The translations under genes were made by a program, and so were the position numbers. Shown one piece after another: positions 28,134-37,329 of a DNA stretch of 64,000 bases. The stretch is from an uncultured Bacilli bacterium. Its GTDB lineage: Bacteria > Bacillota_I > Bacilli_A > RFN20 > CAG-288. Within the stretch, counting starts at the first letter, position 1. Every line of letters starts with the position of its first letter. The notes beneath the pieces are model-generated. The model was not told where the DNA came from. It made no database searches and worked only from the letters and a program-made list of their open reading frames with translations. The DNA lies in contig CALVMW010000002.1 in the NCBI GenBank assembly GCA_944349335.1, positions 124,001 through 188,000 on the forward strand, in the 5' to 3' direction.

Positions 28134-28939
28134 AGGGCGACGATTAAAATATATGAAAGAAGGTTATTTCCGACATGAGCATAGATAGAAGAGAAGATAT
28201 TTCCGCTTTGAGCATAAACAAATGAGAGAGTAAAACCAGCGATCAGATAGTAAGGAAGATTTATAAGTTCAGTATATATCTCTCTTAAGGCATCACCTGT
28301 ATAATCGGGATTATAGTAGTTAAATATCGGTTGAAAATCAAAATGGATGAGTGCGAATAATAGGGCGGATAAAAAGACACCTAGAAGACGTTTATTGTGG
28401 CCTACTAAATCTAAAAAACCTAAGCGATAAGTAAATTCTTCAACTATTGGAGCAAATATGACAAGATAGAAGAAAGAAAGAGCGGGATAACTAGTGATAG
28501 TATTTTCAATATTTGTTTGATTGTTATTAGAAGAATAACCGAGAGATTGAACAATATAATTAGTTAAGAAATTAAAACCTATCAGAACTACTAAAGCTAC
28601 GACACTATAAATTAAAGGAGTTAAATTTTTAAAGTTTTCAAAGATTTTTTTATAATTTTTTCTTTTATCAAAAGCGATAATAGCGATAAAGATTAAAAAT
28701 AGTGTGAGATAAGTTAAGAAATTTAATAAGCTAGATTGCAAAGCTGAATCTTTAGTAGAGATAGAGACGATAAAAGAAAAGAAGAGAGAGATGATATCAA
28801 TACCGATGAAACCAACTAAAAAGAAAGCCCACTTCTCAATGATAGGAATAGAAAAATTTAGAAGGCTCGGCTTAAAGAAAACACATTTTTCTTTAGTAGT
28901 ATTTTTTTGGTTATCAGAATTTCCAGAATATATTTCCAT
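28130..28939 (-). CDS. CPBP family intramembrane metalloprotease
   Basis: A 269-residue membrane protein with seven to eight spans and the conserved CAAX-protease/bacteriocin-processing motifs: EEFTYR (EExxxR), FALIHF (FxxxH) and HVGNN near the C-terminus. These supply the metal and catalytic residues of Abi/CPBP glutamate proteases. Roles in this family include peptide processing, immunity to bacteriocins and protein anchoring. It is translationally coupled to the TraX-like gene. The substrate is unknown. Confidence 0.88.
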   Translation of the reverse strand: MEIYSGNSDNQKNTTKEKCVFFKPSLLNFSIPIIEKWAFFLVGFIGIDIISLFFSFIVSISTKDSALQSSLLNFLTYLTLFLIFIAIIAFDKRKNYKKIFENFKNLTPLIYSVVALVVLIGFNFLTNYIVQSLGYSSNNNQTNIENTITSYPALSFFYLVIFAPIVEEFTYRLGFLDLVGHNKRLLGVFLSALLFALIHFDFQPIFNYYNPDYTGDALREIYTELINLPYYLIAGFTLSFVYAQSGNIFSSIYAHVGNNLLSYILIVAL

Positions 28940-29007
28940 TTATATTTATATAGCCTTTTTCTTATTTTTATTTTAAAATACTTTAGAATTATATAACGTA
29001 AATTATT

Positions 29008-32000
29008 ATGTTACAAGTTATTAGTATCATTCTCATCGTCCTCTTTTCCTTAATATTTATCGGAGCTATTCTCTCTGCTATCGCCGGTTTTATAAAAGGT
29101 ATTTATAAGACTAGTTTAAGAACGATAATATCATTTATTTTAACTTTAATATTTATCTTTGTGACTCCTTATATCGCTGACTCAATAGCGAGTATCGATA
29201 TTTCTAATTTTGGAACGAGCTTTGAGATTTTTAATGAGACAATCAATGTGACAACGATAAAAAATACTTTAGCGGCGATCATCACTGCTAGCGGACTTAT
29301 TTCTCCTATCTCTGGCATCCCTTTATATAATGTTGCTTCTGCTTTAGCTACCTCTTTAATTTCCTATCCAGTATTTTTTATTTTAATGCTTTCAACCCAT
29401 ATTTTATCTCCTATATTATCTGCTGTTTTATATAATGGCATTTTCCGTTTCTTTTTCAAAGTTGAAACTAGTGATGACAGAAGATATAAAAAGAAAAATG
29501 GTAAAGATAAAGCTGAGTTAGTCAATAATATTCAAGATGTTGATCCGGAAGTAGAAAACGATAGAAAAAAGAAGCTTCCTCTTCTTAGAATCCCCGGAGC
29601 TATTTTAGGATTTGCTATGGAGTTTGTGATGATGCTTCTTTTAGTAGCTCCTTTTTCATCATTGAGTAAGATAGTTACAGATAATAAAACATTCTTTGAA
29701 GATTATTTAAGACCTTTATATGGTGATAAAACTGATGAGATAATCGCTGGTATTAACTCATTAGAAGATAATCCTTTGATCAGTTTTTCAAACATTTCTG
29801 ATTTTGATGAACTAGTTATGTCTAAGGCTTCGGAAGTGAGGATTGGCGATGATTATGTTTCGCTTAAAAACTTGCTTGATTCAGCTTTTGATGTCGCTAT
29901 TCCTCTATTTGAAGATGGTGCTATCACTTTTGGACAAGGAAGTGCTCAAGTAACTATTAATTATATTCGCTTATTAGATTCAGCTATGATTTCTTCCTTA
30001 GTTGATTCTGTTTTAAATAATCCGATCCTCTTTTCTTTGATTCCCCCTTTAGTCGAAGTTGGATTTAATATGCTAGAAAATGTTGTTGATATTCCTGTTA
30101 TCGATATCGACTTTGATAATATTGATTGGAGTAATGAATTAACTATTATTGATGAGGCTTATAGTGCTTTATATGATACTGGTTTATTATCTTCCTTATT
30201 TTCAGATGATGGCAGTACTATTACTCCTGAGAATTTTATTATTCCGACTTCAGAATGGACCGAGAGTGATTTAGAGAAAAATCTTAATTCCATCAGTTTA
30301 GCTATGGAAAGATTAGGTTCCTCAACCTTTATTAAACATAATATTCCTAATATCCTTTCATCTTTTGCTTCTTATCTTTCTTCTTTAGGTTATAACATCA
30401 TCCCTACTGATTCACTATATTATGTAAACATCAACTGGGAACAAGAACTTTCTACTTTAGTTACTTCAGTGATTGAAACTGCTTATATTTTAGATATCGA
30501 TATTAAAGCTAATCCTGAATATGATTATCAACAAGTGTTTTTTGATGCTTTAGGTGATCAAGAGAAAAATAGTCAATTGAAGGAAGTTATTGTCGGAACT
30601 AGTGAAAGAACAGGATTATTAGATTGTGAATTAGCTAATATTATTAATGTTCCTGATGCTTTTGAAACTATTCTCAATAGTATTCCAGCGATTAGAGGAT
30701 ATGTTGATGCGATTGATTTTGATGCTATTTTCTCTTCTGTTAATGCTGAAGATTTAAAAACTGAATTCTCGATTATTTTTGATGTTGCTAATATTACTTT
30801 TAGTGAAGATTCAAAGATCGATATTACTCAAGGTATTGAATCAGTAGATATTACTGATGAAGATGTTTCTGATGAATTAGTTCAGATTATGAAGATGAGT
30901 TTAGATTCTACACTTTTTGCTTCTTTATATCCGATAGTGATGCAATCATTTTTATTCTCGGCTGATGTAAGTAATTTTGACTATTTATTTGGCCTATCTC
31001 CTTATTCTTTTAATTTTTCATCATCTTCTTTTATTCCTAATTTTATTGAGTTAGTTGATTTAGCACCTGAATTATATACTTTGAGTCAAAACTTAAATTC
31101 TCCTGATATTTCAAATAGTGATAAACTGCGAAACTTGGATACTGAAACTATTGTTTCGTTTTTAAAGATAGTCACATCTGATTTCTTTAATCCTTCCTTA
31201 GATGATGGTATTACTTCTACTGAAATTAATAATTACAATATTTATGTTGTTTTAGAAAATCTCTTTTCTCGTGAAGTTTTCTCTTCTATCGGAATTGTAC
31301 CGATCGGTAAAGATGATATCGGTAATATGAGTTTTAATGATGAAGAGATAGAAAGAATCGGTCGCTTCTTTGACTATGCTAAAGCAAATGCTAGTTTTTT
31401 GATCGATGATGTTGATTTAGAAGATTCTCAAGCTTTTGAAAATATGCTTAATGAAGGACTAGATTCTCAGATTTTATCTGATTCTATTATCAATATTATT
31501 GATAACTCTTTACAGGAATATTTTTCTAGTGTCGGTATCAACATTACTTTTCAAGAGATGCGTAATTCATTATATAAAGAGGATGCGGATAATATTTCTC
31601 ATATTTTAGAATTGAAGAATAAATTTAGTTTTATTAGTTCAGATCCCTTAAAAGATTTAGATACGCAATCTTTAAATGTCATTTTAAGTGAGTTAAGTTC
31701 AACTAATTTGATAAATTACATCTTGATTGAAGGTAATACTTCTACTGATATCAATACCAATATGACTACTATTATCGATAAATTCTTAAAGCATTATGAT
31801 ATTTATAACAGAATTGGAGCTTTAGATCATTTCTTTGAATCTGAAAGGTGTCTTTTTAATAGACAGAGATATGAGTTAATTAGTCTTGAAGGTTATGATC
31901 ATCAGTTTACTTATTGCACTTATGGTGAGATTAGTGGTCTTACTTCCTTTTTATCTTATTTACAGGGCTTAGATTTAGATGAAGTTCTTAGTGGAATTAT

Positions 32001-32610
32001 TCTTGCTGATTTTATCAGTGATTGTGAAGATTATTTACTCCAGTCTAAGTTTGCTTCTTATTTTGGAATAACAATATATCAGCGCGCTTTAGATGTTATT
32101 AGTATTGATCCTAATGTCGCTACTTTTGTTGATCATTTTGATTTTTATTCTCTTATCTCTAATCTTCCTATGACTGATAGAAGTGATTTTGAAGTTATGA
32201 ATTTATTATTCTCTGAAATTATCACTGGTAATCTTTCTTCTCTTTTAGCTGGTGAAAACTATGATTTAGACTCTTTTGAAACTTTCTATAATGCTTTAAC
32301 TAATTCAAATATCGCGTATATTTATAATGATACTTATTCTTTCACTCCTTATGAATTTTTGTTGTACAAGGTGTTTTCTAATTCGGATGTTTTAGCATAT
32401 TTAACTGATAGTTTTGATGAGAGTATTCAGTATAAAGTGTTTGATTCATTAGTTAGAGAAATAAGAGAAGAGGATAGAGATGATATCTTAGAATTTATTA
32501 TCTTTATGAATAATAGAGATATTTCATCTTTATCTGATGAAGAGAAAGATAATCTATTAGATATTATTCATAATATTCCTTTCTTTATTAATCTTTATAA
32601 CAATTTATGA
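29008..32610 (+). CDS. Giant membrane-anchored protein, CvpA-like N-terminus
   Basis: A 1200-residue protein. The first about 220 residues have four or five hydrophobic segments; the opening GAILSAIAGFIKGIYKTSLR resembles CvpA (colicin V production) proteins. The remaining roughly 980 residues are acidic and rich in Ser, Asp, Asn and Ile, probably extracytoplasmic, without recognised catalytic motifs. The repeated spacing of helical blocks (PLI..FS/LxSxLxS) suggests an elongated solenoid or stalk. The start codon has no ribosome site; a TATAAC lies 10 bp upstream. The stop overlaps the RluA-type gene (ATGA). Function unknown; a surface scaffold or envelope factor is a guess. Confidence 0.8.
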   Translation: MLQVISIILIVLFSLIFIGAILSAIAGFIKGIYKTSLRTIISFILTLIFIFVTPYIADSIASIDISNFGTSFEIFNETINVTTIKNTLAAIITASGLISPISGIPLYNVASALATSLISYPVFFILMLSTHILSPILSAVLYNGIFRFFFKVETSDDRRYKKKNGKDKAELVNNIQDVDPEVENDRKKKLPLLRIPGAILGFAMEFVMMLLLVAPFSSLSKIVTDNKTFFEDYLRPLYGDKTDEIIAGINSLEDNPLISFSNISDFDELVMSKASEVRIGDDYVSLKNLLDSAFDVAIPLFEDGAITFGQGSAQVTINYIRLLDSAMISSLVDSVLNNPILFSLIPPLVEVGFNMLENVVDIPVIDIDFDNIDWSNELTIIDEAYSALYDTGLLSSLFSDDGSTITPENFIIPTSEWTESDLEKNLNSISLAMERLGSSTFIKHNIPNILSSFASYLSSLGYNIIPTDSLYYVNINWEQELSTLVTSVIETAYILDIDIKANPEYDYQQVFFDALGDQEKNSQLKEVIVGTSERTGLLDCELANIINVPDAFETILNSIPAIRGYVDAIDFDAIFSSVNAEDLKTEFSIIFDVANITFSEDSKIDITQGIESVDITDEDVSDELVQIMKMSLDSTLFASLYPIVMQSFLFSADVSNFDYLFGLSPYSFNFSSSSFIPNFIELVDLAPELYTLSQNLNSPDISNSDKLRNLDTETIVSFLKIVTSDFFNPSLDDGITSTEINNYNIYVVLENLFSREVFSSIGIVPIGKDDIGNMSFNDEEIERIGRFFDYAKANASFLIDDVDLEDSQAFENMLNEGLDSQILSDSIINIIDNSLQEYFSSVGINITFQEMRNSLYKEDADNISHILELKNKFSFISSDPLKDLDTQSLNVILSELSSTNLINYILIEGNTSTDINTNMTTIIDKFLKHYDIYNRIGALDHFFESERCLFNRQRYELISLEGYDHQFTYCTYGEISGLTSFLSYLQGLDLDEVLSGIILADFISDCEDYLLQSKFASYFGITIYQRALDVISIDPNVATFVDHFDFYSLISNLPMTDRSDFEVMNLLFSEIITGNLSSLLAGENYDLDSFETFYNALTNSNIAYIYNDTYSFTPYEFLLYKVFSNSDVLAYLTDSFDESIQYKVFDSLVREIREEDRDDILEFIIFMNNRDISSLSDEEKDNLLDIIHNIPFFINLYNNL

Positions 32611-33263
32611 AAAAAAACTTATTAAATATTATTTATGAAGATAAGGAGATTTTGGCAGTCTATAAAGAAAAGAATCTTCTTACGATTATGACTAAAGATA
32701 AAAAGACGTTTAATAATAATCTATATCATTTTGTTTATGAGTACTTGTTAAAAAAGAAGGAGAGACCTTTTATCGTTCATCGTCTTGATTATGAGACAAG
32801 CGGCATCGTTCTTTTTGCTAAAAATTATCAGATGAAGGAAAAACTTCAGAGCGCTTTTGAAAAAAGAGAAGTGCTTAGAGAATATGAAGCGGTTATTAAA
32901 GAAAAAATCAATTTAGATTATAAAAATACGATTGTTCAATATCTTGTGCAGAATCCTAATTCTTTTAAAGTCTATGAAACAAAGGATATAAAGGCGGGTA
33001 AATTAGCGATTACTCATATTGAAGCCTGTAATTATATCAATATTGGAACAGCATTAAAAATACGAATTGAAACTGGTAGAAAAAACCAAATTCGTCTCGC
33101 TTTAAAGAAAGCGGGATTCACTCTTATCGGAGATGAGAGATATGCTTTTGATAAAGCTAAAAGAATGTATCTTAATGAATATCATCTCTCTTTTAAAAAG
33201 GATCTACTTAAAGTTGATGATTTTAGAGTAGAACCATTGTGGATTAAAAAACCCTTAGATTAA
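32607..33263 (+). CDS. RluA family pseudouridine synthase (short form)
   Basis: A 218-residue RNA pseudouridine synthase. The catalytic motif HRLDYETSGIVLFAKN contains the active Asp; ETGRKNQIRLALKKAG and IGDERYA complete the family pattern. It lacks the N-terminal S4 RNA-binding domain and is shorter than typical RluD (about 300 residues). The target in rRNA or tRNA is unknown. It starts in an ATGA overlap with the giant gene. The last codons lie in a palindromic terminator shared with degV. Confidence 0.9.
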   Translation: MKKNLLNIIYEDKEILAVYKEKNLLTIMTKDKKTFNNNLYHFVYEYLLKKKERPFIVHRLDYETSGIVLFAKNYQMKEKLQSAFEKREVLREYEAVIKEKINLDYKNTIVQYLVQNPNSFKVYETKDIKAGKLAITHIEACNYINIGTALKIRIETGRKNQIRLALKKAGFTLIGDERYAFDKAKRMYLNEYHLSFKKDLLKVDDFRVEPLWIKKPLD

Positions 33264-33276
33264 TCTAAGGGATTTT
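33252..33276. terminator. Palindromic bidirectional terminator that encodes both gene ends
   Basis: CCCTTAGATTAATCTAAGGG (33252-33271) is a perfect 20-bp palindrome with T-runs on both sides. It encodes Pro-Leu-Asp-stop on both strands, finishing the RluA-type gene and the DegV gene. Confidence 0.9.
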
Positions 33277-34135
33277 TTAACATATATGATAAGCCGACTG
33301 TATTAGGTCCAGCGTGGCAGCAGATGATAGCTGAAGCAGAGATGGGGAAGAGAATCTTATCACCGACTAATTCAGTCAGTTCTTTTTTCATCTTTTTAAC
33401 TCCGCTAGGGGCGGTGACATTAGGAATAAAGATAGGATAAGAGAGATCGACATTTCCTTTATCAAGATTGACTTTAAAAGTACTTATCATGTCATCTAAG
33501 GCTTTGTCGATTGTCTTACCTCTGACGAGCTTTCTAACGGCCATTTTACCATCATCTAAACGAATAATGGGGTGGAGATGAAGTTTATTTCCCATGATAT
33601 AAGTCATACCGGAGCAACGTCCACCTTTATAAAGATAATCAAAAGTATCGATGACAAAGGACAAGTAGACTCTTTGAGCTCTTTCATAATGATTTTTTAT
33701 GATAGTGTCAACATCTAAGTCACGTTTAAAGTCTTCAACTAAGCCGTAGACTAAAGGCGCGATACCAGTAGATAGTTCTTTTGAATCTAAGACGTGAACT
33801 CTATCAGTAGCCCCGATCTGTTCAACGGCCATATTAGCAATATTGTACATACCTGAAACTTTTGAAGAGATGGGAAGATAGAAGATATGCTCATTCTCCT
33901 TTAAGTGTTCTTTAAATACTTCAGATAAATCATTGATGTTCAAAGCTGAAGTTTTAGGGATGATATTTTGGGATAAGCTTAGATTCATCAATTCGTCAGG
34001 TGTGATATCGATTCTGTCACGATAAACTCTTTCACCTAGAGTAATGATTAAACAAGTGGTGGAAATATTATTTTCATCAGCGTAACCTTGAGGTAAATCA
34101 CAGCTAGAATCAGTTATTAATTTGTATTTGTTCAT
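33260..34135 (-). CDS. DegV family fatty-acid-binding protein
   Basis: A 291-residue protein with the DegV opening ITDSSCDLPQGYADE, the TSALN stretch and the GGRCSGM motif. DegV/FakB proteins bind fatty acids and present them to the kinase FakA for phosphorylation; no fakA is visible here. Cytoplasmic. The stop overlaps the convergent RluA-type gene by 4 bp. A GGAG site lies before the start. Confidence 0.93.
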   Translation of the reverse strand: MNKYKLITDSSCDLPQGYADENNISTTCLIITLGERVYRDRIDITPDELMNLSLSQNIIPKTSALNINDLSEVFKEHLKENEHIFYLPISSKVSGMYNIANMAVEQIGATDRVHVLDSKELSTGIAPLVYGLVEDFKRDLDVDTIIKNHYERAQRVYLSFVIDTFDYLYKGGRCSGMTYIMGNKLHLHPIIRLDDGKMAVRKLVRGKTIDKALDDMISTFKVNLDKGNVDLSYPIFIPNVTAPSGVKKMKKELTELVGDKILFPISASAIICCHAGPNTVGLSYMLKNPLD

Positions 34136-34178
34136 TTTATTCTCCTAAAATCTTCCTAGATATTGTAAAATTAAAATC

Positions 34179-34577
34179 GTGATAAGTCAAAATATAAAAG
34201 ATTGTTTTTATACTAAATATTACGAAGAAAAAAGATCGAAGTTCTATGCCTATCTTTTTAAAGTTAAAGATGAGGAAGAAGTGAAAAAGAAGCTTTTAGA
34301 GTGCCAAAGTGAACATCCTAAAGCTCGCCATTTTTTAAAAGTAGGAAGAATAAAGAATAATTATGGTATTTATAATTCTTTTTTTTCAGAAGATAGAGAA
34401 CCTATCTCTTCTATGAAAAAGACGGCTTTTAATATGGATAAAGATAAATTAGAAGATATATTAATCATCATAGTTAGATATTATGGTGGGACAAATTTAG
34501 GTGCAAGTAATCTAGATAGAGTATATTTTACTTTAGCTATGAATTTAGTAAGCTATTTCAAAGCAAATAGCCATTGA
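34179..34577 (+). CDS. YigZ/IMPACT-family N-terminal domain protein
   Basis: A 132-residue protein starting at GTG 34179. It carries the UPF0029 domain: KSKFYAYLF-like opening, HPKARHFL, SSMKKTAFNM, and VRYYGGTNLGASNL. Most YigZ proteins are about 210 residues with a second ferredoxin-like domain; here that domain is missing and the gene stops cleanly, so this is a reduced form. The G-E-P motif is altered (DREPISS). A TAAAAT -10 lies 7 bp before the GTG and there is no ribosome site. Function in bacteria is uncertain. Confidence 0.85.
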   Translation: MISQNIKDCFYTKYYEEKRSKFYAYLFKVKDEEEVKKKLLECQSEHPKARHFLKVGRIKNNYGIYNSFFSEDREPISSMKKTAFNMDKDKLEDILIIIVRYYGGTNLGASNLDRVYFTLAMNLVSYFKANSH

Positions 34578-34626
34578 TGAAATAAGGCTTTTTGTTTATA
34601 ATTGTTAAGCAAGGAAATGTTTTAAT

Positions 34627-35763
34627 ATGGATAATGTCGCTAAACCACTTAAGAAACTTGAAGTAAGTCAAGTTGAAGAATTATTGAAGGATAGCAGTAA
34701 GGTTGTTATTGTACAGACAGCCCCTGCGGTTAGAGTCTCTTTAGGTGAGATGTTCTCTTTACCTATCGGTACAAAAGTTACGGGTAAGATGATTACTGCC
34801 CTTAGAAAGATCGGTTTTTCAGCTGTTTTTGATACTGATTTTGGAGCTGATTTAACTGTTGTTGAAGAAAGTGCGGAATTCTTAAAAAGGATCAAGAAAG
34901 GCGGACCTTATCCGCAATTTAATTCTTGTTGCATCGGTTGGGTTCAATTAGCAATCCGTGCTTATCAAAATTTCTTTGATGGATTAATATCGACTGTTAA
35001 ATCGCCATTAGGTTGTTTTGGCGCTGTCGCTAGAAAATATTACGCCGCTAAAAAGTTTATTAATCCTGAGGACTTAGTAGTCGTTTCTATAGTCCCTTGT
35101 ATCTTAAAGAAAAATGAGAATCAGTTACCTTATAATACAACTGATGGTTTCTTTGATGTGGATTATACTTGGACAACTAAAGATTTAGCTAATCTCATCA
35201 TGGAAAGAGGAATAGATTTTAATTCGCTTGAAGATGGTGAATTTGATGATCCTTTAGGTGAGAGCACCGGTGGTGCTACGATCTTTGGCCGTTCTGGCGG
35301 TGTTTTAGAGGCGATTATTAGAACTTGTATCTATTTAGATACAGGTAAAGTATTTACTGATGATTTAGTTTTTACTCCTTCTCCTTTATCCGCTGATATT
35401 AAGGAATGTACGATCACTTTAGCAGGTCAAGAGATCAAGGTCTGTCACTGTGGTATGGTAGGAGCTAAGCTTATCTCTTCTTTAGTACAACAAGGTAATT
35501 GCCCTTATCATTTTGTTGAAGTTATGGCTTGCCCTGGTGGATGTATTATGGGTGCAGGTCAACCTATGCACTTACCTAAAGAGGGTGTCACTCCTCAGCA
35601 AGTTAGAGATATGCGTAGTTCAGCTTTAAATGATATAGATCATAGTCAAGAGATTCGTGTCTCGGCTTTAAATAAATCTTTACTTAAGGTCTATGATGCG
35701 ATATTTGATGGTGAATTTGGTTCTAAGAAAGCTGAAGAAGTTTTACATAGGAGGTATAAATAA
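34627..35763 (+). CDS. [FeFe]-hydrogenase, H-cluster domain only
   Basis: A 378-residue catalytic domain for reversible proton reduction or H2 sensing. All cluster cysteines are visible: C101-C102 in NSCCIGW (consensus TSCCPxW), C158 in VPCILKKNE (MPCxxKxxE), and C302/C306 in EVMACPGGCIMGAGQP. The small-subunit tail is at the C-terminus. The protein starts directly at the H-domain (APAVRVSLGE), so it has no N-terminal ferredoxin clusters and would need an outside electron donor. L1 has Ile for Pro and L2 Val for Met, hinting at altered tuning. The stop overlaps the Mrp ATPase start (TAATG). No HydEFG maturases lie in the window. Confidence 0.92.
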   Translation: MDNVAKPLKKLEVSQVEELLKDSSKVVIVQTAPAVRVSLGEMFSLPIGTKVTGKMITALRKIGFSAVFDTDFGADLTVVEESAEFLKRIKKGGPYPQFNSCCIGWVQLAIRAYQNFFDGLISTVKSPLGCFGAVARKYYAAKKFINPEDLVVVSIVPCILKKNENQLPYNTTDGFFDVDYTWTTKDLANLIMERGIDFNSLEDGEFDDPLGESTGGATIFGRSGGVLEAIIRTCIYLDTGKVFTDDLVFTPSPLSADIKECTITLAGQEIKVCHCGMVGAKLISSLVQQGNCPYHFVEVMACPGGCIMGAGQPMHLPKEGVTPQQVRDMRSSALNDIDHSQEIRVSALNKSLLKVYDAIFDGEFGSKKAEEVLHRRYK

Positions 35764-36566
35764 TGGCGGAAACTGAAAAAGCCCCTTTTCTTCCTAAAGT
35801 TGAACCTGATAAAAAAGCTCACGTTGGACATGCTGTTGCCATTCTTTCTGGTAAAGGTGGAGTTGGTAAATCGTTTACTTCATCTTATTTAGCTGTTTTA
35901 CTTAGAAGAATGGGATATAAAGTTGGCATATTAGATGCTGATGTTACTGGTCCGTCTATCCCTTATGCATTTAATGTTAAAGGACCTGTTGTCGGTGATG
36001 GAACTCTCTTTTTCCCTGTCAAAAGTAAGACAGGTATTGAGATCATGTCTTCTAATCTTCTTTTAAATCATCCTGATGAACCTATCGTCTGGCGCGGTCC
36101 TATGCTTTCTACACTATTAGAACAATTTTATACTCAAGTATTATGGGATGTCGATTACTTACTTATCGATATGCCTCCGGGAACAGCTGATGTTTCTTTA
36201 ACCATTTTCCAAAAGATTCCTCTTTCTAGTGCTATCGTTGTCTCTACTCCTCAATCATTAGTTGACCTCATCGTTGAAAAATCAGCTAAGATGGCTGAGC
36301 TTCTCTCAGTTCCTCTTCTCTCTTTAGTTGAGAATATGTCTTATATTCTTTGTCCTAATTGTAAGATGAGGATCGATATCCATGGAAAAGTAAATTATGA
36401 TATAGCTTCTAAGCATGGTATTCCTGTCGTCGATGAAGTTCCTTTTGATGTCGATATTACAAAATATATGGACGAAGGTAAGATTGAAGATTTAGAATTT
36501 GAATATCTAAAAGCTACCGCTAAAGCGATAGTTGATGTTAGTAAAGATAGTGAAAGCTTAAAATGA
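35763..36566 (+). CDS. Mrp/NBP35-type P-loop ATPase
   Basis: A 267-residue iron-sulfur cluster carrier-like ATPase. The deviant Walker A SGKGGVGKS is at 29-37, then DADVTGPS, DMPPGTAD, and a C-terminal CPNC that can hold a bridging cluster. Mrp proteins donate iron-sulfur clusters in the cytoplasm. It lies between the hydrogenase and the CBS gene, overlapping each, so a role in hydrogenase cluster assembly is a reasonable inference. Confidence 0.9.
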   Translation: MAETEKAPFLPKVEPDKKAHVGHAVAILSGKGGVGKSFTSSYLAVLLRRMGYKVGILDADVTGPSIPYAFNVKGPVVGDGTLFFPVKSKTGIEIMSSNLLLNHPDEPIVWRGPMLSTLLEQFYTQVLWDVDYLLIDMPPGTADVSLTIFQKIPLSSAIVVSTPQSLVDLIVEKSAKMAELLSVPLLSLVENMSYILCPNCKMRIDIHGKVNYDIASKHGIPVVDEVPFDVDITKYMDEGKIEDLEFEYLKATAKAIVDVSKDSESLK

Positions 36567-37288
36567 CAGAAGATGAGAGGATAGATACTTTTCTTACTAA
36601 ATTTAAGGAGTTAGAAAAGGAATTATTGGCTATCGCTAAACTTAAAGATGATTATGTTTCTTTTTCTCGCGCTTTAAATCACATCTATTATAATCGTCTA
36701 AATCCTATTGTCGCTGATCGGGACGTCTATGATTTTTTAAAAACTGCGTCTGATCTTCGCAATATCCTCTCTCATGAAAATGATGTCTGTATTCCTAGTG
36801 AAAAGTTTTTAAATAAGTTTATTAAGATTGCGACGAGTATAATTTCACCTTACTCTTGTTATGATGTCTGTACTAAGGATGTCGCTTATGCTTCCTTAGG
36901 TATGAGGATAAAAGATGTAATGAAGATTATGGAAGATGATCTACTGACTCATCTTCCTATCTTAGATAATGAAAAAAGAGTAGTCGGTGTCTTTTCCCGC
37001 TCGTCGTTTTTTGATTTGGTTAAAAATAATCCTTCTCTGACGATTGACGAGGAATTGACAGTTTATGATTTTCAAAAAGTGATCGGATTAGATGATCATT
37101 TAAATGAATCATTTTATTTTGTGTCTAGAAATATGAATATCAGGCGCGCTTTTGAGATGATTATTAAAAAGAAAGCTCATGATAAAATAGTCGGATTATT
37201 ACTTGTTACTGAGAATGGTAAAAAAGATGAAGCTTTATTAGGTGTTATCACTTTGACAGATTTAGCAAAACTTCAATTAGATTCATAA
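36563..37288 (+). CDS. CBS-domain protein with helical N-terminus
   Basis: A 241-residue protein. Residues 1-110 are helical and contain LRNILSHEND, an R66-x4-H71 pattern seen in HEPN-like domains. Two CBS repeats follow (about 115-240; MRIKDVMKIMEDDLLTHLPI and GVITLTDLAKL), which bind adenine nucleotides. The start overlaps the Mrp stop, placing it in the hydrogenase operon. It may let energy charge control the hydrogenase module. The HEPN reading is tentative. Confidence 0.82.
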   Translation: MTEDERIDTFLTKFKELEKELLAIAKLKDDYVSFSRALNHIYYNRLNPIVADRDVYDFLKTASDLRNILSHENDVCIPSEKFLNKFIKIATSIISPYSCYDVCTKDVAYASLGMRIKDVMKIMEDDLLTHLPILDNEKRVVGVFSRSSFFDLVKNNPSLTIDEELTVYDFQKVIGLDDHLNESFYFVSRNMNIRRAFEMIIKKKAHDKIVGLLLVTENGKKDEALLGVITLTDLAKLQLDS

Positions 37289-37329
37289 TTTATATAATAT
37301 TTAGTATAATTACTATAGAGGTAATCATT

